In this document: one piece after another, positions 52,856 to 61,712 of the stretch | How positions within the stretch are numbered: the first letter of the stretch is position 1 | Layout of the letters: each line of letters begins with the position of its first letter | NCBI RefSeq assembly: GCF_022539255.1 | Contig: NZ_JAKZBV010000001.1 | Location: 4,278,001-4,342,000 of the forward strand | Length of the DNA: 64,000 nucleotides | Direction of reading: 5' to 3' | DNA from: Sinomonas terrae | Lineage (GTDB): Bacteria > Actinomycetota > Actinomycetes > Actinomycetales > Micrococcaceae | Translations under genes and position numbers: made by a program | The notes under the pieces: generated by a model | What the model saw: only the letters and a program-made list of their open reading frames with translations | The model's database searches: none | What the model was told of the DNA's origin: nothing

Positions 52856-52889
52856 GCTGGCAGGAGCCAACGCGAGCAGGAGGGGTCCG

Positions 52890-54329
52890 ATGACGAGCTC
52901 ACAGCAGTCCATTCTCCGGCGGAAGCCGATCGGCGAGATCGAGGAGGAGCAGGGCGTCGGGCACCTCTCCAAATCGCTCGGCCTATGGCAGCTCACGGCG
53001 ATCGGGGTCGGCGGCATCATCGGCGCCGGAATCTTCTCCCTCGCCGGCGCGGTCGCCCACCAGACCGCCGGCCCCGCCGTCCTCATCTCGTTCCTCGTAG
53101 CGGGCGTCGCGAGTGCCGCGGCGGCCCTCTCCTACGCGGAGTTCGCTGGCATGATCCCGAAGGCGGGCTCGGCGTACACGTACGGGTACGCATCGCTCGG
53201 CGAGATCGTCGGCTGGTTCATCGGCTGGGACCTGCTCCTCGAGTACACGGCGATCGTCGCCGTCGTCGCCATCGGCATCTCGGGCTACTTCGGCTTCCTC
53301 GTCGGTCAGCTCGGCGTCGACCTGCCCGCTTGGATGCTGGGGGCGCCCGGCACGGGGGCGGGCCACGTCGTCGACGTCTTCGCCATCATCCTGTGCCTCC
53401 TGACGGCGTGGATCCTCACGCGCGGAATCCGCAGCACGGGCCGCTTCGAGCTCGTGATCGTGGCGCTCAAGGTGCTGCTCGTCGTCGTCATCGTGGTGCT
53501 CGGCGTGTTCCACATCAACAGCGCGAACTACCACCCCTACTTCCCGTTCGGCTTCGGCGGCGTGATGACGGGGGCGGCGACGGTCTTCTTCGCGGTGTTC
53601 GGCTACGACGCGATGAGCACGGCGGCGGAAGAGTCGCGCGACGCGACGAAGCACATGCCGAAGGCGATCATCTATTCGCTCGCGATCGCGATGGCCCTCT
53701 ACGTGCTCGCGACCCTCGTACTGACGGGCATGCAGAAGTACACCGAGATCGACCCCAAGTCCGGCTTTGCGAGCGCCTTCTCAGCCGTGGGCCTGCCGGC
53801 GGTCGCGGACGTGATCGCGGTCGGCGCGATCGTCTCGATCCTCACCGTCATGCTGACCTTCATGCTCGGCGTCACGCGCGTGTGGTTCTCGATGAGCCGC
53901 GACGGGCTCCTTCCCAAGTGGTTCGCCAAGACGCACCCTGAGCGGCAGGTCCCGACCCGCGTCACGTGGATCGTCGGTGTCGGTTCGGCCATCCTCGCGG
54001 GGGTGCTGCCGATCAACACCGTCGCCGAGCTCACGAACATCGGGATCCTCTCTGCGTTCGTGGTGGTCTGCGTGGCTGTGATCGTCCTTCGCTACCGCAG
54101 CCCCGAGATTCCCCGCACCTTCCGGACGCCGTGGATGCCGGTCGTCCCCGCGGTCGGCGTCCTGTTCTCGCTCTGGCTCATCATCTCCCTGCCGTGGGAA
54201 ACGTGGGTGCGCTTCGTCGTCTGGCTCGTGATCGGCCTCGCCATCTACTTCGGCTACTCGCGGCGCAACTCGCTGCTCAATCCGCAAAGCCCGCGGCACA
54301 CGACGACGGCGGCGGACGGCCGCGGCTAG
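52890..54329 (+). CDS. APC-family amino acid permease (cationic amino acid transporter type)
   Basis: This 479-aa transporter has twelve predicted TM helices. The first carries GVGGIIGAGIFSLAGAVA, the APC GIGAGIF-type motif for the substrate carboxylate. YAEFAGMIPKAGSAYTYGYASLGE follows in TM3, as in CAT-type carriers. I chose ATG 52890 because GGAGGGG precedes it; an earlier ATG (52842) inside the permease gene would add 16 unconserved residues. It starts 34 bases after the uracil permease and is likely co-transcribed. It overlaps the convergent glycerate kinase by four bases. Confidence 0.92.
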   Translation: MTSSQQSILRRKPIGEIEEEQGVGHLSKSLGLWQLTAIGVGGIIGAGIFSLAGAVAHQTAGPAVLISFLVAGVASAAAALSYAEFAGMIPKAGSAYTYGYASLGEIVGWFIGWDLLLEYTAIVAVVAIGISGYFGFLVGQLGVDLPAWMLGAPGTGAGHVVDVFAIILCLLTAWILTRGIRSTGRFELVIVALKVLLVVVIVVLGVFHINSANYHPYFPFGFGGVMTGAATVFFAVFGYDAMSTAAEESRDATKHMPKAIIYSLAIAMALYVLATLVLTGMQKYTEIDPKSGFASAFSAVGLPAVADVIAVGAIVSILTVMLTFMLGVTRVWFSMSRDGLLPKWFAKTHPERQVPTRVTWIVGVGSAILAGVLPINTVAELTNIGILSAFVVVCVAVIVLRYRSPEIPRTFRTPWMPVVPAVGVLFSLWLIISLPWETWVRFVVWLVIGLAIYFGYSRRNSLLNPQSPRHTTTAADGRG

Positions 54330-55441
54330 GCGCCTGCTAGGAGCTCCGCCACCGCGCGTCGGACGTACGGACCGGCCTCCGCGATCGCCTCGGCCGGGCT
54401 CGGGGCGAGGTCGACCAGGGCGCCCGCGACCTCGATCCCATGCTCGGCAAGCTCCTCCGGCGTAGCGAGGATGCGCCCGGCGACAGCAACCACGGGAATG
54501 CCCCGCTCACGCGCGCGATCCGCGAGCGCGATGGGAGCCTTGCCCGTGAGCGACTGCCCATCCAGCGAGCCCTCGCCCGTGATCACGAGATCGGCTCCGT
54601 CGAGCTGGGCATCGAGACCGACGAGGTCCGCCACCAGCTCGAAGCCGCTCTCGAGCTCGGCGTCCGTGTACGCGAGGAAGGCGGCCGGGAAGCCGCCCGC
54701 TGCGCCCGACCCTGGGACGTCGACGTCCCGGCCCGTTGCTTCGGCGAGCACTCGCGCCCACGTGCGGAGGCCGGCGTCGAGCGCTTCGACGGTCTCGGGG
54801 TCGGCACCCTTCTGCGGACCGAAGATGTGGGCCGCGCCGTCGGGGCCGTGGAGCGGGTTGCGGACGTCGACCGCGATGCGGAACCGCGTGCGCGCCAGCC
54901 TGGGGTCGAGGGCGGAGGCGTCGAGGGCGACAACGTCGGCAAGCGCCGCGCCGCCGAGCGGGACGACGTTTCCCGCCGAGTCAACGGGTGTGAGACCGAG
55001 CGCTCGGAGGGCGCCGGAGCCGCCGTCGCTCATCGCCGAGCCGCCGACTCCGATGACGATTTCGGTGGCCCCGGCGTCGAGCGCGGCAGCGATGAGCTGG
55101 CCGGCGCCGTAGGAATGGGCTCGACGGGCCGTTTCCGCGGTCGGTTCGCCGTCGAGGGCTGCGAGGCCAGAAGACTGGGCCGTCTCGATGACCGCCGTCG
55201 TTCCCTTGAGGGCCCAAGAAGCGCCGACGGGGCGGAGGATCGGGCCGACGACGGCGTTGTTCCGCTCCTCGAAGCCCGCGGCGACGGCCGCCTCGAGCGT
55301 GCCCTCACCGCCATCCGCGATCGGGACCCGGGTGATCTCCGCGTCCGGGTAGACGCTCAGGGCCCCTTCGGCCATCGCGTCGGCGGCCTCGGCCGCGGTG
55401 AGCGAGCCCTTGAACTTGTCCGGGGCGATGAGAATGCGCAT
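54326..55441 (-). CDS. glycerate kinase, GarK/GlxK family
   Basis: This kinase phosphorylates D-glycerate in glycolate or glucarate degradation. The 371-aa protein starts MRILIAPDKFKGSLTAAEAA, the family signature. Further motifs are IADGGEGTLEAAVAA, IGVGGSAMSDGGSGALRALG, FGPQKGADPETV and VITGEGSLDGQSLTGKAP. Its stop overlaps the convergent permease stop (TAG on both strands, 54326-54329). No glyoxylate pathway genes are adjacent. Confidence 0.94.
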   Translation of the reverse strand: MRILIAPDKFKGSLTAAEAADAMAEGALSVYPDAEITRVPIADGGEGTLEAAVAAGFEERNNAVVGPILRPVGASWALKGTTAVIETAQSSGLAALDGEPTAETARRAHSYGAGQLIAAALDAGATEIVIGVGGSAMSDGGSGALRALGLTPVDSAGNVVPLGGAALADVVALDASALDPRLARTRFRIAVDVRNPLHGPDGAAHIFGPQKGADPETVEALDAGLRTWARVLAEATGRDVDVPGSGAAGGFPAAFLAYTDAELESGFELVADLVGLDAQLDGADLVITGEGSLDGQSLTGKAPIALADRARERGIPVVAVAGRILATPEELAEHGIEVAGALVDLAPSPAEAIAEAGPYVRRAVAELLAGA

Positions 55442-55488
55442 TCGACCATCCTGCCAGCTGGGGACGAGCAGCGTGATTCAATCGTCGC

Positions 55489-56082
55489 GTGGAGACCAAT
55501 CGAGTCGAGGCCTTCAGCGATGGCGTTCTGGCCATTGCCATCACGATCATGGTGCTCGAGCTCAAGACCCCGAGCGCACCGGACGTGCACGGTGTCCTCG
55601 AAGTCCTGCCGACGCTGCTCACGTACGTCTTGAGCTTCGTGTACGTGGGAATCTACTGGACCAACCACCACCACCTCATGCACCTGAGCGACAAGGTGGA
55701 CGGCGGCGCGCTGTGGGCGAACCTCAATCTGCTCTTCTGGCTCTCCCTCGTGCCGTTCACGACCCGGTGGATGGACGAAAGCAATCTCAGCTCGCTGCCC
55801 GTTCTCGTGTACGGCATCAATCTCCTGCTCGCAGCCATCGCGTACACGCTCCTCCAGACAAGGCTCATCAGGATCCAAGGCGCGGACAGCCGCCTCGCCC
55901 GCGCGATCCGGAGCGACGCGAAGGGCAAGTGGTCCCTCGCGATCTACGTGGTCGGGTGTGCGGGGGCATTTGTCTCCGTGTGGATCAGTGCCGCGGCCTA
56001 CGTGGGGGTGGCGGCCATGTGGATCATTCCCGACAGGCGCATCGAGCGGGCCGTCTCGGGGCAGAGCGAGACCGAGGGTTAG
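55489..56082 (+). CDS. TMEM175-family (DUF1211) potassium channel-like protein
   Basis: This 197-aa protein has the TMEM175 signature in its first helix, NRVEAFSDGVLAIAITIMVLE (RxxxFSD followed by the pore-lining Ile). Five further TM segments follow, including YVLSFVYVGIYWTNHHHLMHL, which holds the conserved WxxHH. Bacterial TMEM175 proteins are leak-type K+ channels. The start is GTG 55489 with no obvious ribosome-binding site. After the stop, 56083-56277 hold no gene but show imperfect repeats of CGGCCTGTC and CCCGTTTCTG. Confidence 0.88.
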   Translation: METNRVEAFSDGVLAIAITIMVLELKTPSAPDVHGVLEVLPTLLTYVLSFVYVGIYWTNHHHLMHLSDKVDGGALWANLNLLFWLSLVPFTTRWMDESNLSSLPVLVYGINLLLAAIAYTLLQTRLIRIQGADSRLARAIRSDAKGKWSLAIYVVGCAGAFVSVWISAAAYVGVAAMWIIPDRRIERAVSGQSETEG

Positions 56083-56277
56083 ACAGAGGCGGGGCTCCGG
56101 CCTGTCCCCCCGGCCTGTCGCCCGCTCCGGCTTATCCCCCGCTCCAGCCCGTTTCTGGGGCGCCCGAACCCGTTTCTGCCGCGACGCGCCGCGCCCCCGA
56201 CCGATTGGGAAAACACAACCGGGCGGGAGCGCGGCCTGGGTGTGGCCGGCGCCGAGGGTGGCCGGCACCTCGCGCGG

Positions 56278-57948
56278 TCAGTGCTGCGGGAGAACCTTCG
56301 TCCCCTCGATCTGGACTGCCTGGAGCGCGTTCACGTTGAGGCCGAGCTCGCGCAGGATCGTCGGAGCGATCTGAGTGGTCTCAACAGTGCTGCTCACGGT
56401 CGAGGCACCGGAGTCGGAGCCCTGCGAGACGACGATCGGCACGTGACGGTCCTGCGGATCAGCGCCGCCGTGCTCCGCGATCTTGCCTTTGCCGCCCGTG
56501 TAGACGACGCCGTGCTGGACGATTCCGAAGATGTCGGGAATGCGCGAATCAGAAGCGGCCGTGTGGAAGAAGTCCGCGACCTGCGAGCCGGCGTAGACCG
56601 TGGCGAGGCCGGAGTTCTGGACAGTGAGCGGCGACCCTGCGACGTTGTTGCCCGCGGCGGAGTGCGAGAGGAGGTACTGCTTCGCGAAGTCGGCAGCCGC
56701 CTGCGTGTGCTGGGTCAGCCAGAGCTGCATGACATCGTCATCAGTGGAGAAGGCGACGAGGTTGCCCGTGTGGCCCGCTGCCTGCCAGGCCGCGTTGAGC
56801 CCGTCGATGATCGGCCCGTCGTCGACGCGCTTGAGCGAGGCGGAGTCGGTGGGCGACTGGCCGTGCTTCGCGGAGAGGATCACCGTGGTCTTCTTGGCGT
56901 CCGGGGTCTTCGCAATCGCTGCGGTCATCTGGCCGACCTCGGTGTTGATGTAGTCGAGCGCCCGCGTCAGGAGCGGGCCCGGGGTCACGCCGTCGGCGAG
57001 GTAGCCACCGGCGAGGCCGTCAGAGGCGGGGAGCTTCTGGGCGGTCGAGACGGTCTGGAAGTTCATGCCGAAGATGCCCGGTTCGCCCACGCTCTGCGTA
57101 CCCGAGTGGCCCTTGCCCGCGATCTCGTTGAGCACGGCCTGGACCTTGTACGTGTCGTACTGCTGGGTCGCGGCGTTGTCCGTGGTCCAGTCGCCCGAGT
57201 AGCCCGCGATCGAGGAGTCGGAGTTGATCTCCGGCGCGAAGAGGTCATCGATGCCCGTACCGGACGGCCCGCTAAGGATGTCGTACGCGACGTGCTTGTC
57301 CGACCATGCGGTGTTCAGTCCGGCCTGCTTCGCGACCTCGAAGACCGTGTTCACCTTGAGGTACTGGTTCGGGTACACCGGCTTGCACGTCGTGGGGTCC
57401 ACGGGCAGCGCGGCCGGGTTGAGGAGCGACTTCGCATTCCCGGTCATCTGGAGGATGCTGTTCGGCAGGCCGGCGAGGCCCTGGCCGGCGTCGAGCGCGT
57501 TCTGGTTGAGGTCGGCCGCCTCGGTGAACGCGACCTCAGCGCCGGGCGTTGCGCCCGCGCAGTTGGTGGTGCCGGCCGGGAGGAGGGCGCGGTTGTACGT
57601 GTCGTCGTAGTAGACGCCGGTCGTGCCGGGGTTGCCGCCGGTGACCTGGGCGACCATGCCCGGGAACGAGTCCGACGGGATGGGCGTCTGCGCGTTCGTG
57701 TAGCTCGTGCCGTGGCCCACGAGGGCGGCGAGTGCGGAAGCGGGGTGCGTCCTGACGTACCAGTCGAGGTCCGACTGGTGCAGGCCGTCCACCGAAAGGA
57801 GGAGGACGTGCTTGCCTGCGTTGGCACGCTGCGCAGTGGCCGCGGCAGGTGCCGCGACGGCAGCCGTCGCGGCACCGCTTGCCACCGTCGCCGCAGTGAG
57901 CGCCGCGCCGAGCACGGCCGCGGCGGCACGTTTCGTAGTGCTCTTCAT
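56278..57948 (-). CDS. secreted alkaline-phosphatase-family (nucleotide pyrophosphatase-like) enzyme
   Basis: This 556-aa protein has an Ala-rich signal peptide (about residues 1-35, ending near AVAAPAAA). It has the alkaline-phosphatase-superfamily core typical of phosphodiesterases (NPP type). The first metal Asp is in LLLSVDGLHQSDL, the nucleophile region in PIPSDSFPGMVAQVTGG, and later metal ligands in WSDKHVAYD, ILSAKHGQSP and AEHGGADPQDRHVPI. Substrates could be nucleotides or phosphodiesters outside the cell. The region 57949-58149 upstream is non-coding, with short inverted CTCCCAG/CGGGAGA-type stretches. Confidence 0.88.
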   Translation of the reverse strand: MKSTTKRAAAAVLGAALTAATVASGAATAAVAAPAAATAQRANAGKHVLLLSVDGLHQSDLDWYVRTHPASALAALVGHGTSYTNAQTPIPSDSFPGMVAQVTGGNPGTTGVYYDDTYNRALLPAGTTNCAGATPGAEVAFTEAADLNQNALDAGQGLAGLPNSILQMTGNAKSLLNPAALPVDPTTCKPVYPNQYLKVNTVFEVAKQAGLNTAWSDKHVAYDILSGPSGTGIDDLFAPEINSDSSIAGYSGDWTTDNAATQQYDTYKVQAVLNEIAGKGHSGTQSVGEPGIFGMNFQTVSTAQKLPASDGLAGGYLADGVTPGPLLTRALDYINTEVGQMTAAIAKTPDAKKTTVILSAKHGQSPTDSASLKRVDDGPIIDGLNAAWQAAGHTGNLVAFSTDDDVMQLWLTQHTQAAADFAKQYLLSHSAAGNNVAGSPLTVQNSGLATVYAGSQVADFFHTAASDSRIPDIFGIVQHGVVYTGGKGKIAEHGGADPQDRHVPIVVSQGSDSGASTVSSTVETTQIAPTILRELGLNVNALQAVQIEGTKVLPQH

Positions 57949-58149
57949 GATTCTCCGTTCCGGCGCCCGCAGCGCCTCATGCCTGACGGCCCTCGCGATG
58001 GACCCGCCAGAGATCGTGCCAGCCGTGAACGAAGGGACGACGCCGGAGAGCGCCTCGGGCGGGAGAGTTCTCCCAGACTTCGGCTCCGTTTTCCCGTTCT
58101 CCCAGAAAACTCTCGGGAAATTCCGAGCAGTTTCCCCTTTTCGCTGGCC

Positions 58150-58917
58150 TTACCGCGCTGGTGGCCAGGCGCCGCGAGCAGTGAGGACCTCCCGCAGTAT
58201 GTCCGCCCGGTCGCTCATGAGCCCGTCCACGCCGAGGTCCAGCAATCGAACCATGTCCGCGGCATCGTTGACGGTCCACACGTGGACCTGCCGTCCGAGA
58301 GCGTGGGCCCGGGCGAGGAACCGCGGGGTCATGACGGGGAGCCGCCCCTGCCGCTCCGGAACCTGGAAGCAGTCGACATCGCGAAGTGCCCAACGGAGCA
58401 GGCCGGGCGGGAAGGCTGGCCCCCCGTAGGCGAGGAGCGCGACCGTCCGCATGCCGGCCGACGACGGGACCCGGCGCGAGAGCCGAGCGAGGACGCCCCG
58501 TCGTCGTGCGTCCGAGGACGAGGCGACGAGGACGCGGTCGTGGAGGCACATCCTCTCGATGGCAGCGGCCAGGGGGACCACGGCCGCGGCGCTCTTGACG
58601 TCGACGTTCAGATACGCGTCCGGGAGGTCCTCCGCGAGCTCCTCGAAGCGCGGAACCCGCTCGCCGCCGCCGACCCGGGCGCGTGAGACCTCCGACCACG
58701 CGAGGCCAGCGATCGGGCCCGTCCGGTCCGTCACGCGATCGAGCGTGTCGTCGTGGAAGACGGCCAGGACACCGTCCGCAGTTGCGTGCACGTCCGTCTC
58801 GAGGTGGGTGAAGCCGAGGTTCCATGCCGTGCGGAAGGCCGTGAGCGTGTTCTCTAGACCCTCGGGCGAGAAGCCGCGGTGGGCGAACGCTAGTGGAGGC
58901 AGGTCCAGGTAGCTCAC
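58150..58917 (-). CDS. glycerophosphodiester phosphodiesterase
   Basis: This 255-aa GDPD hydrolyses glycerophosphodiesters to glycerol 3-phosphate. The catalytic His is in LAFAHRGFSPEGLENTLTA, with Glu/Asp metal ligands in HLETDVHATADG and the second His in LAVFHDDTLDRVTDRTG. The barrel ends with HVWTVNDAADMVRLLDLGVDGLMSD. No signal peptide is visible, so it is intracellular. The start is GTG 58917; a longer frame to 59373 covers the Nudix gene and is not real. TACCGT eight bases before the GTG may be a -10. Confidence 0.94.
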   Translation of the reverse strand: MSYLDLPPLAFAHRGFSPEGLENTLTAFRTAWNLGFTHLETDVHATADGVLAVFHDDTLDRVTDRTGPIAGLAWSEVSRARVGGGERVPRFEELAEDLPDAYLNVDVKSAAAVVPLAAAIERMCLHDRVLVASSSDARRRGVLARLSRRVPSSAGMRTVALLAYGGPAFPPGLLRWALRDVDCFQVPERQGRLPVMTPRFLARAHALGRQVHVWTVNDAADMVRLLDLGVDGLMSDRADILREVLTARGAWPPAR

Positions 58918-58937
58918 GCGCCTCACGGTACCGCGGG

Positions 58938-58943
58938 TAGGCT
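58938..58943 (+). promoter_or_regulatory. -10 element TAGGCT of the Nudix-phzF pair
   Basis: TAGGCT, seven bases (CAAATCC), then ATG 58951. There is no ribosome-binding site. Confidence 0.5.
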
Positions 58944-58950
58944 CAAATCC

Positions 58951-59445
58951 ATGGAAAAGCTGGAGGATCTCAGCCCGGTCAGCCGGGAGTACTTCCGCAC
59001 TCTCCCCCGCCGCCGCGTGGCCGCCGGCCTCGTGATTCGCGACGAGGAAGGCTGCGTCCTGGCCGTGAAGCCCAACTACAAGGAGGGGTGGCTCATGCCG
59101 GGGGGCACAGTCGACCCCGGCGAAGCGCCCCGCACGGCGGCGCGGCGCGAAGGCCGCGAGGAGCTCGGGCTCGACATCGAGCCGGGCTCCCTGCTGCTCA
59201 TCGCGCATTCGGCGTTCCCCGACCCGGTCGGGGACGGCCTCGTCTTCCTCTATGACGGAGGGAGCCTCCCCGACGCCGCCGAGATCGTCCTCCAGGAGGA
59301 GGAGCTGACCGAGTGGAAGTTCGTGCCGCCCGGCGAGTTCGAGGACTACTTCGGCGAGCATGGGGCGGTGCATGTGAGATCCGCGCTCACAGGGCTCGCG
59401 GAGGGCCGGACGCTCGAACTCGAGGACGGGGTCGAGCTCGTATGA
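58951..59445 (+). CDS. Nudix hydrolase
   Basis: This 164-aa protein has a complete Nudix box (GGTVDPGEAPRTAARREG followed by REELGL, that is G-x5-E-x7-R-E-x-x-E-E-x-G-L) after WLMPG. It would cleave nucleoside diphosphates linked to another group; the actual substrate is unknown. It overlaps the following phzF-like gene by ATGA, so both are translated as a unit. Confidence 0.93.
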   Translation: MEKLEDLSPVSREYFRTLPRRRVAAGLVIRDEEGCVLAVKPNYKEGWLMPGGTVDPGEAPRTAARREGREELGLDIEPGSLLLIAHSAFPDPVGDGLVFLYDGGSLPDAAEIVLQEEELTEWKFVPPGEFEDYFGEHGAVHVRSALTGLAEGRTLELEDGVELV

Positions 59446-60305
59446 GCCGCAGGTTCAGCCAAGTCGACGTCTTCACCTCAGAGTTCCTGCGCGGCAACCC
59501 CGTCGCGGTCGTCCACGACGCCGCGGGGATCTCCGACGAGGATATGGCGGCGTTCGCCCGCTGGACGAACCTCTCCGAGACGACGTTCCTCCTCCCGCCG
59601 GCCCAGCGGGGCGCCGACTACCGGCTCCGCATCTTCACGCCCGGCGGCGAGCTGCCCTTCGCCGGCCACCCGACGCTCGGCTCGGCGCGGGCGTGGCTCG
59701 AGGCGGGCGGGGTGCCTGCCGCCCCGGGGCGGCTCGTCCAGGAGTGCGGCGTGGGCCTCGTGACCATAGCCGACGACGGCGGGAGGCTCGCCTTCGCGGC
59801 TCCGCCGTTGCTGCGCTCGGGACCTGTCGACCCGGCCGAGCTCGCCGTCGTCGCGCGCTCGCTCGGGCTTACCGCGGACGACGTCGTTGACGCCGCGTGG
59901 GTGGACAACGGTCCAGGTTGGGTCGGGCTGCTGCTCCAGGACGCTGAGGCCGTCCTCGGTCTGCGGCCGGACTTCGCCGCGATGGGCGGCTACCAAGTGG
60001 GCGTGATCGGGCCCTATGGCGAGGCTGCTCGAGCCGAGAATTCCGGGCCGGCGTTCGAGGTCCGCGCCTTCTGCCCCGACCTCGCGGTTCCGGAGGACCC
60101 CGTGACGGGCAGCCTCAACGCGGGGCTCGCCCAGTGGCTCATCGGGAGGGGGCGCGCGCCGTCGTCGTACGTTGCCCAGCAGGGGACGGCGCTCGGGCGA
60201 CGTGGCCTCGTCCGAGTCAGCGCGGATGAGGCGGCCGGGGACGGCGGGGAGATCTGGATCGGCGGAGACACCGTTGTGGGGATCCTCGGCGAGGTCGCGT
60301 TTTAG
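59442..60305 (+). CDS. PhzF-family isomerase/epimerase-like protein
   Basis: This 287-aa protein has the diaminopimelate-epimerase-like double fold of PhzF. VDVFTSEFLRGNPVAVV comes at the N terminus, followed by the catalytic Glu in NLSETTFLLPP. The conserved TPGGELPFAGHPTLGSA follows, then DPVTGSLNAGLAQWL near the end. No phenazine genes are nearby, so the natural substrate is unknown. The start is ATG 59442, inside the Nudix stop region (ATGA). It converges on the PDZ-protease gene across small palindromic repeats. Confidence 0.9.
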   Translation: MSRRFSQVDVFTSEFLRGNPVAVVHDAAGISDEDMAAFARWTNLSETTFLLPPAQRGADYRLRIFTPGGELPFAGHPTLGSARAWLEAGGVPAAPGRLVQECGVGLVTIADDGGRLAFAAPPLLRSGPVDPAELAVVARSLGLTADDVVDAAWVDNGPGWVGLLLQDAEAVLGLRPDFAAMGGYQVGVIGPYGEAARAENSGPAFEVRAFCPDLAVPEDPVTGSLNAGLAQWLIGRGRAPSSYVAQQGTALGRRGLVRVSADEAAGDGGEIWIGGDTVVGILGEVAF

Positions 60306-60347
60306 GAGAACCTAGTTCTCGAAGGACCTAGTTCTAGAAGAACCTAG
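60306..60347. terminator. short GAACCTAGTTCT repeats between phzF-like and protease genes
   Basis: GAGAAC, loop CTA, GTTCTC (60306-60320) forms a hairpin directly after the phzF-like stop. GGACCTAGTTCT and GAACCTAG follow as further copies and run into the protease stop codon. A compact bidirectional terminator is likely. Confidence 0.5.
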
Positions 60348-61261
60348 TCGACGAGCTCGGCCGGCTCGGCTACAACATCGACCATCGCCTCGCCGCGGAG
60401 GACCGTGATCTCCGTCCGGCGCCCGATCGCGTCCTCGAACATGTGCTTCTGAAGCGATTGGGCGTCCGCGAGCGGCGCGCCGTTGATGGCGAGCAGCAGA
60501 TCGCCGGGGCGGATGCCGCTCAACGCCGCCGGGCTTCCCGCGACGACCTCGGCGACGCGGAGCGCTCGCCTCCGGCCCGTCCGCGCTGCCCACCGGTCAT
60601 CCAGCGGGGTCGGGACGCTCACGAGCCCCAGGTACGCGCGCCGCACCCGTCCGTCCTCCCGGAGCGCCCCCAGAATGCGACGCGTCGTCGCGTTGATCGG
60701 AACGGCTAGTCCGAGCCCGACTCCTGCCACCGCCGTATTGATGCCGACCACCCGGCCCTTGGAATCCGCGAGCGCGCCGCCCGAGTTCCCTGGGTTGAGC
60801 GCGGCGTCCGTCTGGATCACGTCCTCGATGAGGCGGGAGGCGGTGCGTCCTTGCGCGGGCATCGAGCGACCGAGCGCGCTCACGACGCCGGCCGTCACGC
60901 TGCCTTCGAGTCCGAGAGGGCTTCCCACGGCTACGACGAGCGAGCCGACGAGGAGGCGGTCCGCGTTACCGAACTCGGGCGGCTGGGGAACTGCGATCGT
61001 GGTGCGCAGGACGGCAAGGTCCGAGAGCGGGTCGCGGCCCACCACGTAGAAGCGACCGGACGAGCCATCCGCGAAGGCGACTTCGCCCTCGGAGAGCCGC
61101 CCGACCACGTGCGCGTTGGTGACCAGGTGGCCCTCCGAGCTCATCACGACGGCCGACCCCGAGCCGCGAACGGTCCGGACCGAGGCAACCCGGGGCGTCA
61201 GATGCCGTGCCACACCCGTGACGACCTCGGAATAGGCGTCCAGGACTTCGTCATCGCTCAC
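60344..61261 (-). CDS. trypsin-like serine protease with PDZ domain (HtrA/DegP-like), apparently cytoplasmic
   Basis: This 305-aa protein has the protease domain with His in HLVTNAHVVG, Asp in DPLSDLAVLR and Ser in ALNPGNSGGAL. One PDZ domain (about 220-305, VVAGSPAALSGIRPGDLLLAINGAPL) follows. HtrA proteins of this phylum usually have a long N-terminal cytoplasmic/TM region. Here the fold begins within about 35 residues of the GTG start (61261), and no signal or TM helix is seen. The frame continues open to 61366, but that part (MIPVLFFFKRED...) lacks conservation cues and a ribosome-binding site. A start there would give a weak hydrophobic patch only. Confidence 0.88.
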   Translation of the reverse strand: MSDDEVLDAYSEVVTGVARHLTPRVASVRTVRGSGSAVVMSSEGHLVTNAHVVGRLSEGEVAFADGSSGRFYVVGRDPLSDLAVLRTTIAVPQPPEFGNADRLLVGSLVVAVGSPLGLEGSVTAGVVSALGRSMPAQGRTASRLIEDVIQTDAALNPGNSGGALADSKGRVVGINTAVAGVGLGLAVPINATTRRILGALREDGRVRRAYLGLVSVPTPLDDRWAARTGRRRALRVAEVVAGSPAALSGIRPGDLLLAINGAPLADAQSLQKHMFEDAIGRRTEITVLRGEAMVDVVAEPAELVD

Positions 61262-61338
61262 ATGAGCAAAACGCTCAGGATGCCAAGGCCGATTCCCTTG
61301 ATCGCCGCAGGCGAACCCAAACCTTCGAAGGTCCTCCC

Positions 61339-61363
61339 GTTTGAAGAAAAACAATACGGGTAT
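61339..61363 (+). promoter_or_regulatory. stress-sigma (SigB/SigF-type) promoter
   Basis: GTTT (61339-61342), 15 bases, GGGTAT (61358-61363) matches the GTTT-N14-17-GGGTA consensus of actinobacterial SigB/SigF-like sigma factors. It lies about 42 bases before the small membrane gene at 61405. The local sequence is AT-rich (GAAGAAAAACAATAC). Confidence 0.6.
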
Positions 61364-61404
61364 CAATTGGACACGTATCCACTAACCGAACCGAGGAGGC
61401 CACC

Positions 61405-61554
61405 GTGCTGCTGTGGATCGCTATTATCCTTTTCGTCCTCTGGCTTCTGGGCTTCATCGCCCTCCCGACGCTGGGCGGATGGGTGCACATTCTGATCGTG
61501 CTCGCCGTGATCGCACTCATCGTCCATTTGGTGAGGGGGCGGCGCGCGGTCTAG
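61405..61554 (+). CDS. 49-aa membrane protein, lmo0937/DUF5670-like
   Basis: This tiny protein has two hydrophobic segments: about residues 2-18 (LLWIAIILFVLWLLGFI) and 27-44 (HILIVLAVIALIVHLVR), with LGG between and RGRRAV at the end. The pattern LW-x-LWLLG...LGG-x-x-H-x-L...VR-x-x-RG is that of the lmo0937 family, widespread stress-induced small membrane proteins of unknown function. The start is GTG 61405 with GAGGAGG at good spacing. A stress-sigma promoter lies upstream. Confidence 0.8.
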   Translation: MLLWIAIILFVLWLLGFIALPTLGGWVHILIVLAVIALIVHLVRGRRAV

Positions 61555-61589
61555 CAGCGGCGCGCTGACTGCCCCGGCCAGAACGGCCC

Positions 61590-61618
61590 GCCGAGGTGCT
61601 GCCAGACGGCACCTCGGC
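61590..61618 (+). terminator. hairpin after the 49-aa membrane gene
   Basis: GCCGAGGTGC (61590-61599) and GCACCTCGGC (61609-61618) form a perfect 10-bp stem with a nine-base loop, followed by GTTG. It probably separates the two small membrane genes. Confidence 0.65.
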
Positions 61619-61712
61619 GTTGCCGTGTCTGGGACCATTCGAAATATGGTCTCAGGGCCGGGAGAACGCGCACAATGTGCGTGAACATGTAATCCGCACA
61701 GGAGGTTTCACG

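Noticed and set aside
56242..58686. 814-codon open frame spanning the phosphatase and GDPD genes on the other strand
   Set aside because: It crosses two convincing genes and an intergenic gap, is Arg-rich and has no recognisable domain.
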